Notes: generated from the letters alone by a model not told the origin. A stretch of DNA of 64,000 nt from Scleropages formosus (GCF_900964775.1 NC_041806.1:39389638-39453637), one strand, 5' to 3'; counted from the first letter of the stretch, positions 38,211 to 51,582 are shown. Numbers and translations: made by a program.

Positions 38211-40130
38211 AGAAGCCAGGAAGATCCTGGAAAAGTGGGATGAGAGGAAAACAGTTTAAGAACAAGCAGGGAGTGCGAAGTGAGCTATCCATGGGATCAG
38301 AAGTGGATGGCACTGAGAGGAACTCAAATTATGAAAATGGTGCAACCAGTCTGGATGCCAACAGTTCAGTTTTAAATGTTTTATCTGTGTTCTGTTACTT
38401 TTTTGCAGTGAACAAGGAATACTTCTCTCTAAGGCAGTGAAGAGGTGAATCTCAGATACTTGAGTAGAATCATGGTGTTTACATGTTTTAGGTTCAAATA
38501 GACTATGCTTTCTAGTTTGCTTATTGTTTTGTTTTACTGGTATGTATGGAAGTTGTCAGTGTCAGCTGTGTGTTCCTTGGGACTGTGAATCACATACATA
38601 TGAAATATAACAAGTAATATTTAAAATAGACATATGTCAGTATATGTTACAAAATGCATCTATATAGGTTGGGATTATATAAAAAAAAAAATAAATGGGA
38701 ACTGAGGTATTTCTAATGTCTGGTAAAGTTCCTTTATCATTGCTTCAGTTCATTGACCTTACTTTTTAAGGTTATGTTGCATTAGCTGGGACATGCAAAA
38801 GGTAACTATCAAAGTGTAAACTTGCTGTACAGGAGTCCTGTTAGAGATAATGTAGTTTACTGTATATTAATTTATAAAATAAGTCATTTAAATTACCTCA
38901 TTACATATGTAATTACTGTTATTACAGAAGACACCGAAAAGACTTCTGAGGTTTTTGAACATTTACAATGTCCTTTTGTTCTCGGTTGTGTTACAGTTCA
39001 GTTCCAGTTGCCTGTTCTTACAGCTGGGTCTTTAGCTAAATGCAATCAACTTCAAATTAAAATGACAGTTTATCTGTAGGTCAGCATTGTTATTGTTAGA
39101 AAAGTAACATCAGTATATGAGAGGTATATCAATGAAGACAAATAAGAGAACCAACTCTGCAGAAATGGAAGTGCCAACATTCAATGTTCAGTAGAGTCCA
39201 CATAGAATGATATGATCACAATAAAATCTGAGTTGAAAATGTAAAGAAGTTTTTCCCTGCACTGCAGTGCTTCACCATTCCAAAGACAGCAGAAGTTTTA
39301 CAAGTAAACACTTTTAAAACAGAGAAATGACTAATGTGAATTACTACATATGGGATCTGTTCAACTGACTGGGGATTTAACTCTTCTGGATTAGACCGCG
39401 TCGTGTAGGACACTGGTTCCAACGTTTCACTTCTCCGCAGCACAGCCCATGCATTGCATTGAATATGTACATGTTGAAATATTTTGACATAGGATCTCTT
39501 CAGTTTCATATTAGACTGTTTGTCCTTTTAGTTAATTTTGCTCCTGTGCTGTGAGTTTGAATCCAGCTCTGTGTGTAGTTTGCATGTCCTCTCCCACAGC
39601 CCAAAGACATGGTTCAGGTGAACTGACAACTCTAAATAACTCTAAGTGTGTGTAAATGAATAAGTGTGTATAATTATCCAGCAGTTTACTGGTGTCAGGT
39701 CTGGGGTGTACTCTGCCTCACATCCTATGCTTCCAGGATAGGCTATGGACCGCCACAACCCTGCACTGCTTGCGCAATGCACAGAAAATGTGAAAAAAAT
39801 CCTTGACTGGACTAACAATGTGATTTTCCACAAGCATAGCCAATACAACTATCATTAATGTTAATAATCCTTCATCTGACTGGCAGCTGATGAGCACCGT
39901 TACAGCAGTCATGAGTTAATGAAAGAGCAGAAGCATGAATATGAAGATGGGCATTTCAGAGGATTTGGCCACATTCAAACTGATCCTTTACATTACCCCA
40001 GGTATAGTATAACAGGCAAATATGTGCCACAAAATTCCTCAAGCAATATCTTGAAAATTCTTCTGAAGCTGTTATTTGCACAGAACATGCATGCATTACA
40101 TTGAATATGTACATGTTCAAATATTTTGAG
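38211..40130 (+). other. GLO1 3' UTR and intergenic DNA
   Basis: GLO1 3' UTR to about 38715, then AT-rich DNA without a recognisable gene. A phrase of about 45 bases around TTGAATATGTACATGTT occurs at about 39447-39493 and again, diverged, at about 40087-40133, in the same orientation. Confidence 0.45.
39530..39800 (+). repeat. tRNA-derived SINE, family D (V-SINE/HE1-like), degraded
   Basis: Plus-strand counterpart of the copy at 19120: GTAGTTTGCATGTCCTCTCC, CCCACAGCCCAAAGACATGG, AACTGACAACTCTAAATAAC and CAGGATAGGCTATGGACCGCC in that order. Confidence 0.6.
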
Positions 40131-40154
40131 GTAGAACTACTTCTTTCTCCTCAC

Positions 40155-40700
40155 TAGGTATTGGGGGGGGGGGGGGGACTTGGGAATTGCCGTCACATAA
40201 AAATGCAACCGCCTCGCCGCTATTGCTCCCAAATGAAAAGACACAGAGAGGTAGTGCATACGTGGGATAGAGGAAGGAACACCACATAACACGAGTACAT
40301 ACGCCCAAGAAATACGACGCAAAGTACTATCGCGACCGACGAGCTGAACGAAAGACACCAGTCAAAACACCGTCACCGACTCAGCGAAAGCGTGAGCAGC
40401 GTGCGTGGGAGAAGGCGGCGCGGGAGGCTGCAAAATCGCCTCAGGCGGCCTCGGAGCCGCAACCGTCGACTTCTCACGCACCCGACATCGCCGTGCGCAG
40501 CACGAGCCCATGCACGTGGATGCAGCAGCGAGCGGCCTGATATCTGGGCCGAGCAGGTCTGGGCTCACCACTCACACGTAGTTCTACGTAAAGATATGCA
40601 GCATAGTAAAGCTGTGCACCTGAAAATTTTTCTGTCAAAATACTCAGAAGTAAAACCAATTATCATTTCAGGACAAGACACAGACTGTCTGTAAGCACTG
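40155..40700 (+). other. GC-rich island with an open frame of unknown nature
   Basis: CpG-rich sequence in AT-rich surroundings. From about 40305 to 40539 a plus-strand frame without an ATG at its head encodes a basic, Ala-rich peptide (KKYDAKYYRDRRAERK, then QRKREQRAWEKAAREAAK). The composition recalls N-terminal parts of some DNA-transposon proteins, but I cannot name a family. It could be a decayed mobile-element fragment or a distal promoter island. A G run at about 40161-40177 marks its left edge. Confidence 0.3.
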
Positions 40701-41287
40701 ACACCCATTTGGCACGAGTCCTACACGTCTGACGTGAAAATGTTGACTTTAATTTCTGTATATATTGAGGGGCTGTCCTAGACCAGTTGATAAGACTTAT
40801 TTTACCCAGAGGGGGGAAACAAGGAATATCCTACAGCAGAGATCTGAGGAGGGGACAAAAGCTTTAACAAAAGAAAAAAAATGTATATCGTATCTAACGT
40901 CAAACAGCAGCCCCAAAACAGACTCAAAAGCTTTGAAATATTATCCATAGTATGTGATGAAGCAAAAACTAAACTTTGACTAAATTTTGAAATACTTAGC
41001 AGAACTGAAAAGCAAGAAAGATTTCTTCATAAGTATTCGTATTGTTTCATTTTAATGCGTTTTGTCAAAATGCAAGCTAATAAATATAGATTTTGTTTTG
41101 TTTTTAATACAACACAACAGCATACATTCCTAATAACTAATGTACTGTGAAACCATGTTAAATCCAGGAAGCCCATCGTCAATGGTCCTGCACCCTGCGA
41201 TTGCAATGATCAATCTGCATGTATCAGCGCCACAAAGTTTCCCCTTTCAAACAGTGAATGTTCGCGTGTTCTTCTTGAAAGTTACTT

Positions 41288-41343
<56 letters not shown>

Positions 41344-41560
41344 AGCGTTCACTGTATGGAATTCCCTTACCCGAGTTACTTCATAAATCTTGGCACCTGA
41401 CGAGGGAAAATTTGCGGAAGAGTCCATTAAAAATATGGGATGTCTTCCGTATGTGGCTAAAGAACAATAAATATTTTAGATTCACCGACTGGATAACATA
41501 GCTTTATTGTCTTTCAAATTAAGGTAAATAGGAAATGGAAAAATTAGTCAGTGTTTGATG
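40701..41560. other. Intergenic DNA, no gene seen
   Basis: AT-rich, with an (AAT)n microsatellite at about 41290-41341. Confidence 0.5.
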
Positions 41561-41907
41561 CTGTTTTTGTTGTATTTTTTGTCGCAGGCTGTGAAGAGAA
41601 GTCCAACGCCCCCCTCCCCTTCCGTAAGGCATTGGTTCCGGCCCCATTCCAGCTGATCCGCCTCAGTTCCCTGAGGCGCTCGATAGGGACAGGCGAGCGG
41701 ACAGGTCTAGTAGTACGTCTTGTTTTTTCAGTTGTGTCGAATTCTACAGCTTATGTCTTCACTTATTGTTTTATCCGGAGCTCGGGTCATCTGGCGGAGC
41801 GGATTGCGACTAGCGCCACGTTTTCTTTTCTCCCCTCCCTTCCCTCAAGGAACGGGCCGCTTCTCCGTCCTCGCCGTCGCGTATCCTCCCGGTTCCGGGT
41901 CTGAGCC
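41561..41907 (+). promoter_or_regulatory. ZFAND3 CpG-rich promoter and 5' UTR
   Basis: The stretch before the ZFAND3 ATG, continuing into exon 1 and intron 1 to about 42110, is GC- and CpG-rich, unlike its flanks. No TATA box is evident. This is a CpG-island promoter of housekeeping type. Confidence 0.5.
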
Positions 41908-43024
41908 ATGGGGGACACAGGCAGCGAGCGCAGCAAGGCGCCCAGTCTGCCGCCCCGCTGTCCGTGCGGCTTCTGGGGGTAAGAGGCGCACGTCGGCGGG
42001 TCTCCGGGTGGGGACGTACGGGAGTACCTTAGGCTTAGGGTCCCCAGGCGCGGTAAGCGAGGGGCCTGCGGCCAATGGTGCGGGCAGAGAGAGGGGTGGG
42101 GGCGAGACGAGTTGGACAAGTCAAGTGCCCCGCACCACAGACAAGTTATGTGTTGTTAACATTATCTACTTACCAGCCTTGGAAGTCCCGAAAAAAATCA
42201 CGTTCTTATTTTGACAGGTGAGGTGTAAGCGAGGACTGTACCGTGTCCCAACTGTCTTTATCATGCTAATTGGGGGGGCGGACAGTACAAGTAACTAATT
42301 AGCGGTCTAACACACGTGACATGTCACATGATTTAGTGTTCCATTTGACCTGCTATTCTAATATTAAATATTCAACCGATACATAATATTTCTTTATTAC
42401 ACCTTGGGTTTGGGAGAGAGTCCTGCAGAGAAGGGCAGGTGGAGTCCAGTAATTCTTTACTTTGCTCTTTTCATACTCTTTCATGCTCTTTTCATTTCAT
42501 GTGAAATGTTAGTGGCTGCTGCAGTGCTGGGTCTTCTCACCATTGTTGCGGTTTGATTTTTAGTGTCAGTAACTCATGGAGTTCTCTTGCACTATTTGAG
42601 TACAGGAACTACATTTAATGAGTTGCTGCTGGATATGCCATCAGACCTGACTTGAGGGTGTGTCAATTTGTATTTCATTCCAGCATTGTAAAGTCAACAC
42701 CTGAGTAAGAAATATAACATCACTTCACTTTTTTCTTCACTGTTGCTCAGATCCAGCAAGACAATGAACCTTTGCTCCAAGTGCTTTGCTGGTAAGTCTC
42801 TTGAGTCTTTATTCAGATCGTTGATTATTCATCTGCAGTGATCATGGAATTCATCCACATTTTTCTCTGACTTATTTAAAATAGTGTTTTCAGACTCTGA
42901 GCAATGAATTTGATAATACTGGTAAACCCCAGTGTATTTTTAGACTCTCTTGTAAATAAGTAATCCCCCCCCCCACACCTATTGCTGTTTCTTCATATTG
43001 TGGATGGCTCTTAAATCCCCTTGT

Positions 43025-43063
<39 letters not shown>

Positions 43064-46000
43064 ATTTGGATGTGGGGTCAGACATAGTGTTAGATCTCTG
43101 GTGCCCATAGTAACTAGCAGCCACTCCCACAAAAAGGACTTCAAGTGGACCATGTCTGTGAGCAGGGGGGAGTGCATGGAGGATTATAAGTAAATGCTGC
43201 AGCACAGGTTATAGCAAACTTACTCAGCTCTGTAACTGAAGCAGCTTTACAGAGTCAGGGAAATGTACTGCCCCCATTATTGTTCCTGACCCTTTTAGAT
43301 CAATGATTTTATACTGTAAGGGTTTGATGTCTCTCTCCCTCTCGCTTCACAGATGTACAGAAGAAGCAGCCAGGTGAACACCATGCTGCAGAGCTGACCC
43401 GCAGCACTAGTAGTAGCCAACCTGTAGCCTTCTGTAATGATATCAGCAGCAGCAGTAGCAAGTCTCAGACCTCAGAACCCATCAACTCTGAGCAGATGCT
43501 TCCAGAAGACAAAGAAGCTCTGTTTTTGCCAGCACAGGAGGGTAAGAACTCTTAGTTCAAAACTATTCATCATTTAGTTGCCATGTCAGCAATGAGCACT
43601 GATTCCTTGAGGCTTTAATAGTGTAGGTTTTTTTTTATAAGCAGAAATGTATTTACTTTGAGAAAGGTATATTCTGGGTAATAGTGTTTTATCTAGCTGT
43701 ACATATAATTGCAAATCAAGTTGAAAGGTAGAATGAAAACCAGGGTCTTTTTCATGTCATGGCATATTCTTCAAAGGACCTAATGTGATCTTAGTAATAC
43801 TATACAGCAGTGTATCATGGAAGTTAGTTACCTAAATTCAAAGTATAAACAAAGTACGAGGTAAAGCATTGTATAGTAAATGATAATCCCTGAACTTGTA
43901 CATATCAAAGTTTTGGGAAGCTATCAAATTTTCCATGTTCTCTTTTAGGACATTACCATGGTAGTTATTCCTGTTAATCAGTTTTTTTTTTTATTTTTAA
44001 ACTTGGCAGTATTAATGATCTGAAGAGCATGAGCAAGGCTTAAATGGTGCTGTTGCTGCAGGTTGTCCAAGGCCTGGACAGCTCCTGAAGACACTAACGG
44101 CTAGCTGCAGTGCCACTGCTCCAGCAGGGCTGTGCCCCTTCCTGGCCTGCAGGCTATTTTTGTCCTGGCCCAGATAGGGGCTGCTGCAGAACCACTGTCT
44201 TCGTGGCCATGCTACTGGAAGAAATACGAGCAATCCACACCTCACTTGACATCTACACATCATCTTCTTTTATGTGATGCAATTTAACAGTCTTTTAATC
44301 AAAGATAAACTTCCTGGTTTTCTCTGTTGAGCTGATTGGCTTACTTGCATAGGATTTTTCAAGGGTGGTGTTCAGGTGACCTTCTCCCCCCCCCAAGTAG
44401 CTTCCAAATCTACAAGGCCCACAAAAGACAAATACTAATAGAATGCTGAACCGGCTGTTAAGCCTCATTGTGCAATCAAGATGGCAAAGATAGGGCTGGT
44501 AAGGCTTAGAAATGTTCTACAGGACTGTAGCCCTGTTACTACAGAAGGAATGACTGAATACTGTACTTAGCTTCTCCTGGTTTTAACCACAGCACAGGGT
44601 TGCTACAACCCTGTTTTCTAACCTTATTGCCTTATCCATGTCACAGGAGGGTCATCAACAGACACAGCCCAAGGCACAGTTTCAGTGCCCACAAAACGGC
44701 TTTCTGGCTCAGGTACAGCTAGTCTTCCGTTAACACAGGGATGTCTATTGGTCTGTTTCTTTAATTGGGGTTAAAGGTCATATTGGAATTGGTATGAACT
44801 GCAGTGGGATCTCTAGTATAAAGCCTGTGTGAGTAACTTGATCAAGCTTAGTATTCTATTTTTAAATTAGTTTTTAGCAAATATACCTTTCACAGTTCAT
44901 TGATCAATCTATCTTATACTTTTAAAGTTACAGCAGAAATGAACTGGTTCCACTAAATCCTCACATAACTGCTTCTTGGTTCAACAGCTAATCATCCTTC
45001 ATGGTTTTGAGAACTATGCCTTATAAAACACTCAACTGTACTGCTGTTTCAGCTTCTGGATCAAACAATGAGGTGATGCCAGGGAAGCGGGCTCGGCCAA
45101 ACGATGGGGCTGCTGCAGAGGAGTGCCAAAGAGGGCCAAAACAGAAAAGCCGCCGACGATGCCATCGTTGTCAAATCAAACTAGAGCTGGTCCAGCAGGA
45201 GCTGGGTTCCTGCCGCTGCGGTCAGTCGCACTTTTGTGTTTGAATAGTGACAGCAGAACTGGAACGCCTCCTGTAAATTATACTGGAAACTCAAACTCAG
45301 CAGTGTGTGTGTTTAATGGGAAGTGTGTTCTATTGTTGTGCCGCTATCTTACCATTTGGTTGTTTCTAGCATTATTATCCGTTTAACTCTTTTTTTTTTT
45401 TTGTCTGATTTATCAATGTACACTTGCATCTCATGTTATGTAAATGCGATATATAGGTTCTAAGTTATTCATTTTTGGCACTTCACTATTATACACACAC
45501 TATCTGAAACCGCTTGTCCCAAGTGGGGTCATGGCAAACCCCAGCCACCATGCCCCCCTCTTCTCTTCACTATTTTATTTCATAAAATTTTGCTGCAGTA
45601 GAGCAAAAATGACCTGTGTTTTCAATTTTCTGCTATTAGATGATAGCAAAATGCACTCAGATTAAAATGGCCTTGTTTGTATGGGTGGATGTGGGGCGCA
45701 ACCTCAAGGAGTTTTTCTGAGTAGATTTCATTCACTGTTTTTAAATTATAGCTATATTCAGACTTATACAGAAATTACTTGAATAAATAGACTTTCAAGC
45801 CTCTTATTACTTTTGATTGTAACCTGGAAGTGACCTGATGCTGACAAACATGTTTATGTAATGAGTCGGTGGCTTCCTCCTGGACCGTTTTGTTGTCATC
45901 ATACAAATGAGACTTGCAGTCTGTATTTCAATTGAAACAGTTTTAATATGTTCTCCTAATGCAGTCCTCTACTATACTACAACTCCCTTCTACTGTTTCA

Positions 46001-46493
46001 TTCTCCTGTGCTGTCTGATGCACAGGGAGAAAACTTCACTGTCTTCCATGTATAAAACTCTAAATAGTAGGTTGTGGAGCTGACCTAACAGTTTGAGTTA
46101 CAAGCAGACTTCCATTACTAATCATGTTCGTAAGTTCTGGTGTAGATGTATTATCATTTTCATAGATTTTTAAATTATGCTTGCAGGTTTTTAAAATGTC
46201 TGTCTTTCTGTTGCTGAAAAGCATGTTGGCACTGGTTACTGTAGTTTAAAGGAATTTAAGTGCAAAAAAATGAAAAACTTTAGGTAGGCCTTTTGAGGAA
46301 CATATGAGTGATGACCAATTAATTTCTTCTTCTTACAGGTTACATATTTTGCATGCTACACCGTCTTCCAGAGCAGCATGATTGCCTATTTGACCACCTG
46401 GGCCGTGGTCGTGAAGAGGCTGTACTGAAGATGGTCAAGCTGGATCGCAAGGTGGGTCGGACATGCCAGCGTATCGGCGAAGAATGCTCCTGA
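41908..46493 (+). CDS. zfand3: AN1-type zinc finger protein 3, six exons
   Basis: Small zinc-finger protein with an N-terminal A20-like finger and a C-terminal AN1 finger, a family tied to ubiquitin binding and stress responses. Exons: 41908-41978, 42751-42791, 43353-43541, 44647-44712, 45053-45220, 46339-46493. Junctions are GT/AG with agreeing phases, and they encode 229 residues (human 227). The start MGDTGSERSKAPSLPPRCPCGFWG is nearly identical to the human one. The A20-like finger uses the CPC..LCSKC cysteines at about 18-38. The AN1 finger spans RRCHRCQIKLELVQQELGSCRCGYIFCMLHRLPEQHDC, and the protein ends KVGRTCQRIGEECS. The middle is Ser-rich and poorly conserved. In human this gene lies near GLO1 on 6p21, as here. 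Confidence 0.96.
45500..45562 (-). repeat. SINE family A, short fragment
   Basis: CGCTTGTCCCAAGTGGGGTC followed by a scrambled head-like CCAGCCACCATGCCCC; only the ends of the element remain. In ZFAND3 intron 5. Confidence 0.55.
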
Positions 46494-48110
46494 GCAGAAA
46501 AGGGAAAAATAAAGAGGCACTCTGACTGGATCCTTTTTGAACCCAGGCTTCAACTCAAGTCTAAGCCCAACACTGCTCTCAAACCACCAATACATCAAGC
46601 ACTTGGAAACCTCTTGGATTCTGTGTCCCAGTCAATACAGTTTTTCTTAGTCTGCAGATCTGGGCATTGCACTGTTCTATTTACACCTAGAGTCTGTACA
46701 GGTGCATTCCCAGCCTTTTAACTGTGCCTGGTCTCACTCAGCCTTAACTCTTCCTGGACCCTGCAAAAGAGGAGTTGACAAGAACACTTTAGCTTTTCAC
46801 ACACATCCTCAAAAATGCTGCTCAACAATATGGATTTGTAAAGTCAATCTATCCTATAGATCCTAGTTTTTCAGCAGGTTTTGAATGTGGGGTCACTGGA
46901 AAAAATCTAATCTTATGACCCCCTCTCAGGTTGTCGATCATTAGTGGGGATTCACCCTCTGGCTCTACTGCAGCCGCTTGAAACTGACAACTCTTAACTT
47001 CTGCCGGGATCCTCCTGACCTAGGAACAGTATATAACAGCTTTCTCCAGCTGTTTCAAGTTGCACTGCAAAATAACGGAATACTTTTTATGAGACTGGAT
47101 TGGTCCTCCATTGGTTACAATGTTCCTGTGGATCTCTGGCTTGGACTTGTTTGGGAAACACAGCCAGGACAAAGGTCCCACTTTTCTCATTTCTTGGAAA
47201 TTCCACAAGTACGGAGTTTTACCACGTTAGAGGCCCATTCAGGCCATAGTTTGCTGACCTGCTTGGTATACCAGGCATAGTATTTCATGTGGACATTAAA
47301 TTTATGTTTAGCAACATTGCTGTCCTTTTTATTTTAAAGCTTGCTTGGAAATCGTGTGATTTGGAGTGTCAATACACAAGTCTGGTTTTCAGCAATGACA
47401 GCTGAAAGGGTCAAAAGGCATTCCCCTTGATAATCAGAGAGTCCCAGTTTAAGTGTTTAAATTCAGCTCTTTCTGTGTATGAGCTGTACCTCCCTGGATT
47501 TCATTAAAAACAAGTTGGCCACCCCCTGCGAAATATGCTGTGGAAGGTTTGTAAAAACGCATTCAATATCTGGAATTGTAGGATAGATGATCGGGGCAAA
47601 GCATGAGTGCTTAACATTTTGTCGGGAGGGGGGGTAATTGGTGAGACCATTGGCACATGAGGAAGACAGCCTGCATGGCCAAGCTCTCTGTGTTTAGTTT
47701 GCCTACCTTTTGTCTTGTCATTTGATAATTCCACTACACCATACACTCTCTTCAGTCTAGTCTACCACCATACCACCTTCTTCTATCAGTGTTTAGTCAG
47801 TTTAATGTTGTCATCTGTCTCTGTCCTGTGCTCCAGTCTGACTGCTCTTGACTTGCCCTGCCTGTATCAGGTCCACCTGCTGTGTTGACATGAAGCGGGT
47901 GTTCATCAGCACAACACTGAAGTTGTGGTTTATTTTACGTGCATATTGAGGGCTGTTCTTTATTAAATAGTGGGGGAAATGTGTTAAACTTATTTAACCC
48001 TCTTGTGTTTGACTTACTTGCACACTAGCAAAGTTGATTTTGTTTTAACTGTTAATGCATATCTTGGTTCTTTTTCGTTTCTGCTGAGTAAGAATAAACC
48101 AATTTAGAGA
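46494..48110 (+). other. ZFAND3 3' UTR
   Basis: Unique-looking sequence to a polyadenylation signal AATAAA at 48093-48098. A 100-codon frame at 46978-47280 lies within it and has no recognisable domain; I regard it as chance. Confidence 0.5.
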
Positions 48111-48813
48111 AATATTTGTGTGTTTCTGTTTTAATTACAGAAATATGTAAGTAGACATTTACAGGTTGGAGTCTAACTCTTTGTAAAATTTTTTTGTTTT
48201 TACAGTAAAAGAAAAGTCAACCAATGAAGAAAAACAATGCATTTGCTTACACTGTTTCAGAAGGAAAACATACTGTAGTGCACTGCGCTGTGGGTTCGAA
48301 TGGGGTGATGAAGGACACACGGTCAGCCTTCGTTAACGTTTATTGGAACATTGGCACACAGCAAGAGGTATGGGCGCAGAGACAAGAAAATAATGCTCTT
48401 GGTTCGAGGACCCCTTTTCCTCAGGGAGCTGCACCTCAAGCCAGCCTTCCAAACATTAATAGTATAAGAATAAAAATACTCAAATTCTAAGTCAGACACA
48501 AAAACACATCCAGATAATACATCGCCAAAACCTTTTTCATCATCATTATAGACATCACTCGCTCATCTAAACATAAACTCGTCTTTCCAAATACAAAGCG
48601 TGAAAGAACATCAGTTTTTAAAAATAACCCACTTTGAGAACAAAACTTGGGACTTTAAAACCCTTAACCTTTAAAAGTATTTTAAAAATGGTAAAAGGTA
48701 AAATGCCATGTTTCACCCATAATAAAACTACCAAAACATTTCTCTTAAACTTTTACACTCTGACGTTACTTATTTTGAGTTTTAAAATACATAAACATAC
48801 ATTTATACAACAC
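48111..48813. other. Intergenic DNA, no gene seen
   Basis: AT-rich. An 88-codon frame at 48224-48490 has no recognisable content. Confidence 0.4.
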
Positions 48814-49040
48814 ACATTGAAAACACACACTTTTCTGAACCGCTTGTCCCATACGGGGTCACGGGGAGCTGCAGCCTAACCTGGTAACTCAGGGCGTAAG
48901 GCCGGAGGGGGAGGGGACACACCCAGGACGGGACGCCAGGCTGTCGCAAGGCATCCCAAGCGGGACTCGAACCCCAGACCCACCAGAGAGCAGGACCCAG
49001 TCCAACCCACTGTACCACCACGTCCCCCTACATTAAAAAC
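48814..49040 (-). repeat. tRNA-derived SINE, family A, with near-exact 11-bp TSD
   Basis: Minus-strand copy at about 48825-49029. The flanks ACATTGAAAAC (48814-48824) and ACATTAAAAAC (49030-49040) differ by one base. Confidence 0.85.
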
Positions 49041-50234
49041 ATTAAATATAAAATGGTACAAAGGATTTAAAAAGTTAATCAATATTCAAACAATTCCTCC
49101 AGACAAAATTCTCCCTCCTCCCCAGGGCCCAGGAAGTGAGCCAAGGGGGAGAACCCACCCGGGACAAATCAGTAACAAGCAACCTGAATGACTGGGTAAC
49201 ACTATGGAGAAGGGGGGATCTTCGCAGCCCTTTTGAGGGTTGCAGTCAAAGCTAGCACCCTAGTGTAGTACCAAGAACCAACCGAGCCTCCCTCCTGTGC
49301 CTCTTCTTTTTTACGTCACTCAAGCCATCCTTCCCAGCCTGCTTTGCGCCTCTCAAGCTTTCATCCTCCCCCACACTGGCCAAGAGACACTCACCCCCTC
49401 ATATTCCTCCTGAGCCCCCAAAGCAGTTGAACTACTAATTCACATTTACCCACAATTATCAATTATTTACAGTAAACCGCATTTTCCCGCTGAAACAAGA
49501 CACTCCCAAGTAACAGGAAATGCTATTCTAGCGTGTGATTTGCTTGTACTTAATCCGCGCCCGCGGCCATACTCCTTTAAATATGAAACAGACTTCTGTT
49601 CCTTGTGCAGTTTATGGTCATGCAACACTACACTGTCTGACACACTTATAGGTGACTCTTCCTGACGAGAAATCGAGAGCTAAAACACAAAATGAAACTA
49701 ATTTGTCTTTGTAATGCCTTGTGGGGTTAAAGTGTTCCCGCCCGCCCTTTTCTCAGCTGCGCGCTCACAGGACGTTTCCCGCCTTTATTTACGCGCCTCC
49801 TGTGGACACGTATTTTTGTGGTGTATCTGAAGCAGCCTGCTTTCTGTTGTCTTGTTTCGAAAGGTAAAGGAAAAGACACACGCAAACTTGGCTCTTCAGG
49901 AGGCGATCATAGAACATTTCTCACTCAAACCGCTGTCTTTTTCTAATTTGTACGGTAAGAAGATCTTTTGAACTCTACAAAGCATTTTAAAGCGATAAAG
50001 CTGACGAGTCCCTGACAAAAAAAAAAGAACTTTTGCTTCCGGTCGCAGTGAAGAGCGAGTGTGATTTTCAGTCTATATACATAAATGATTTAAAATCTAG
50101 CACATACTCTGGTTCACTTTTAATATTACTTTAGTGATGCATCCGAGGTTCCCTGTATTCGGTATTCTTTGCAAAATGCCTCTCAAATAACTGCCGCTGC
50201 TGATTTTTCAGGTGAATTTCAAGTCAATCAAAAA
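49041..50234 (+). promoter_or_regulatory. Upstream region of the CARD-protein gene
   Basis: The 49041-49740 part shows no gene. A non-coding first exon probably ends at about 49953 (TTTGTACG|GTAAGAAG) and splices to the acceptor at 50210-50211, which starts the exon holding the ATG at 50235. GC content rises at 49730-49810, likely the core promoter. Confidence 0.4.
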
Positions 50235-51548
50235 ATGAGTAAAAAGGACGTAACAGTTGATGACACAACTAAAAGTAAGTACTTTAATTTTACATAATGT
50301 TTCGTTTGATTATTTCCATATACCGTATGTGTATACATATGTATGTCAGATAATAAGAAACTATACATACTGAGCTCATGCAATGTTGAATGTATGTGGG
50401 AGTTCCTTTTTTAAGAAAAATATTCAAGTACCTAAACAGCAGTCTCAGTTATTACTGAAAACAGATTTCTTAGAAATGGGTTAGGGTGGCACAGTACGCT
50501 GCAATAATGACCATTCTTTCACACTGTTCAATTGCTCTCTTCACAGAAAAATTCATTAACAGTCGTTGGTCATCCATCACTGAAAGGGTGCCATTGGTGA
50601 ATCCTATCCTAGACCGCTTACTCGAAGAAAAGATTATCTCTGTCGAGGCATATGACAAGATTCGAAAAGAGAAGTCTGAACCAGAAAAAATGAGGGCGAT
50701 ACATCGCTTCTTGCATAGTGGCGGCTGTGTTGCATATTCTAAATTTTTCCAGATCCTACAGGAATGCCAACCACAACTTTTTGATGAACTGTGTAAAGTA
50801 AACTTTTAATGCTCTGCATTGTAGTATTTACACATTATTGTATGTCCATTATTTCTCTTATTGAAGTATTATTAAAGTAAAAGCATTCATTTTCTAAAAT
50901 GTTTGTTGTAGCAATGTAAATCGATAGGTACTTAAAATCAGTAAACAAAACAAGAGCTTATTCAAGGTGGTAACATTTTTATTAATTGACTCATATTAAT
51001 AAACTCGGGACTGTTTAGGGGGAAACTGGACAAAAAGAAAACTGGAGGACAATAAAGAAAACGGAAAGAAAAGAAGACGAATGCCAGGAGATGAAACAGA
51101 TTCACGTGAGTCATTTTAATTAATTTACGTTAAAAGTAAAGATTTTTTTGACATTTTAATTCAGTGATGTGTGCAATAATTTGAATGGGCATTAGATCAT
51201 CTACTTGGGGTGTTCAGCAGTTCGCCGAGCTTGGCATTTAGATTGCAGACGTTTCATCACCAATCGGGGTGACATCATCAGTGCACAAATTGGTTTTTGA
51301 TTGGTTGGTTGTCTTGACCTAAACCACACACACATTTCAGAACCGCTTGTCCCATACGGGGTCACGGGGAACCGGAGCCTACCCGGCAACACAGGGCGTA
51401 AGGCCGGAGGGGGAAGGGGACACACCCAGGACGGGACGCCAGTCCGCCGCAAGGCACCCCAAGCGGGACTTGAACCCCAGACCCACCGGAGAGCAGGACT
51501 GCGGTCCAACCCACTGCGCCACCGCACCCCCCTTCTTGACCTAAACCA

Positions 51549-51582
<34 letters not shown>

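Noticed and set aside
46978-47280. 100-codon frame downstream of ZFAND3
   Set aside because: It sits between the ZFAND3 stop and its polyadenylation signal, with no domain and no splice context. Taken as 3' UTR.
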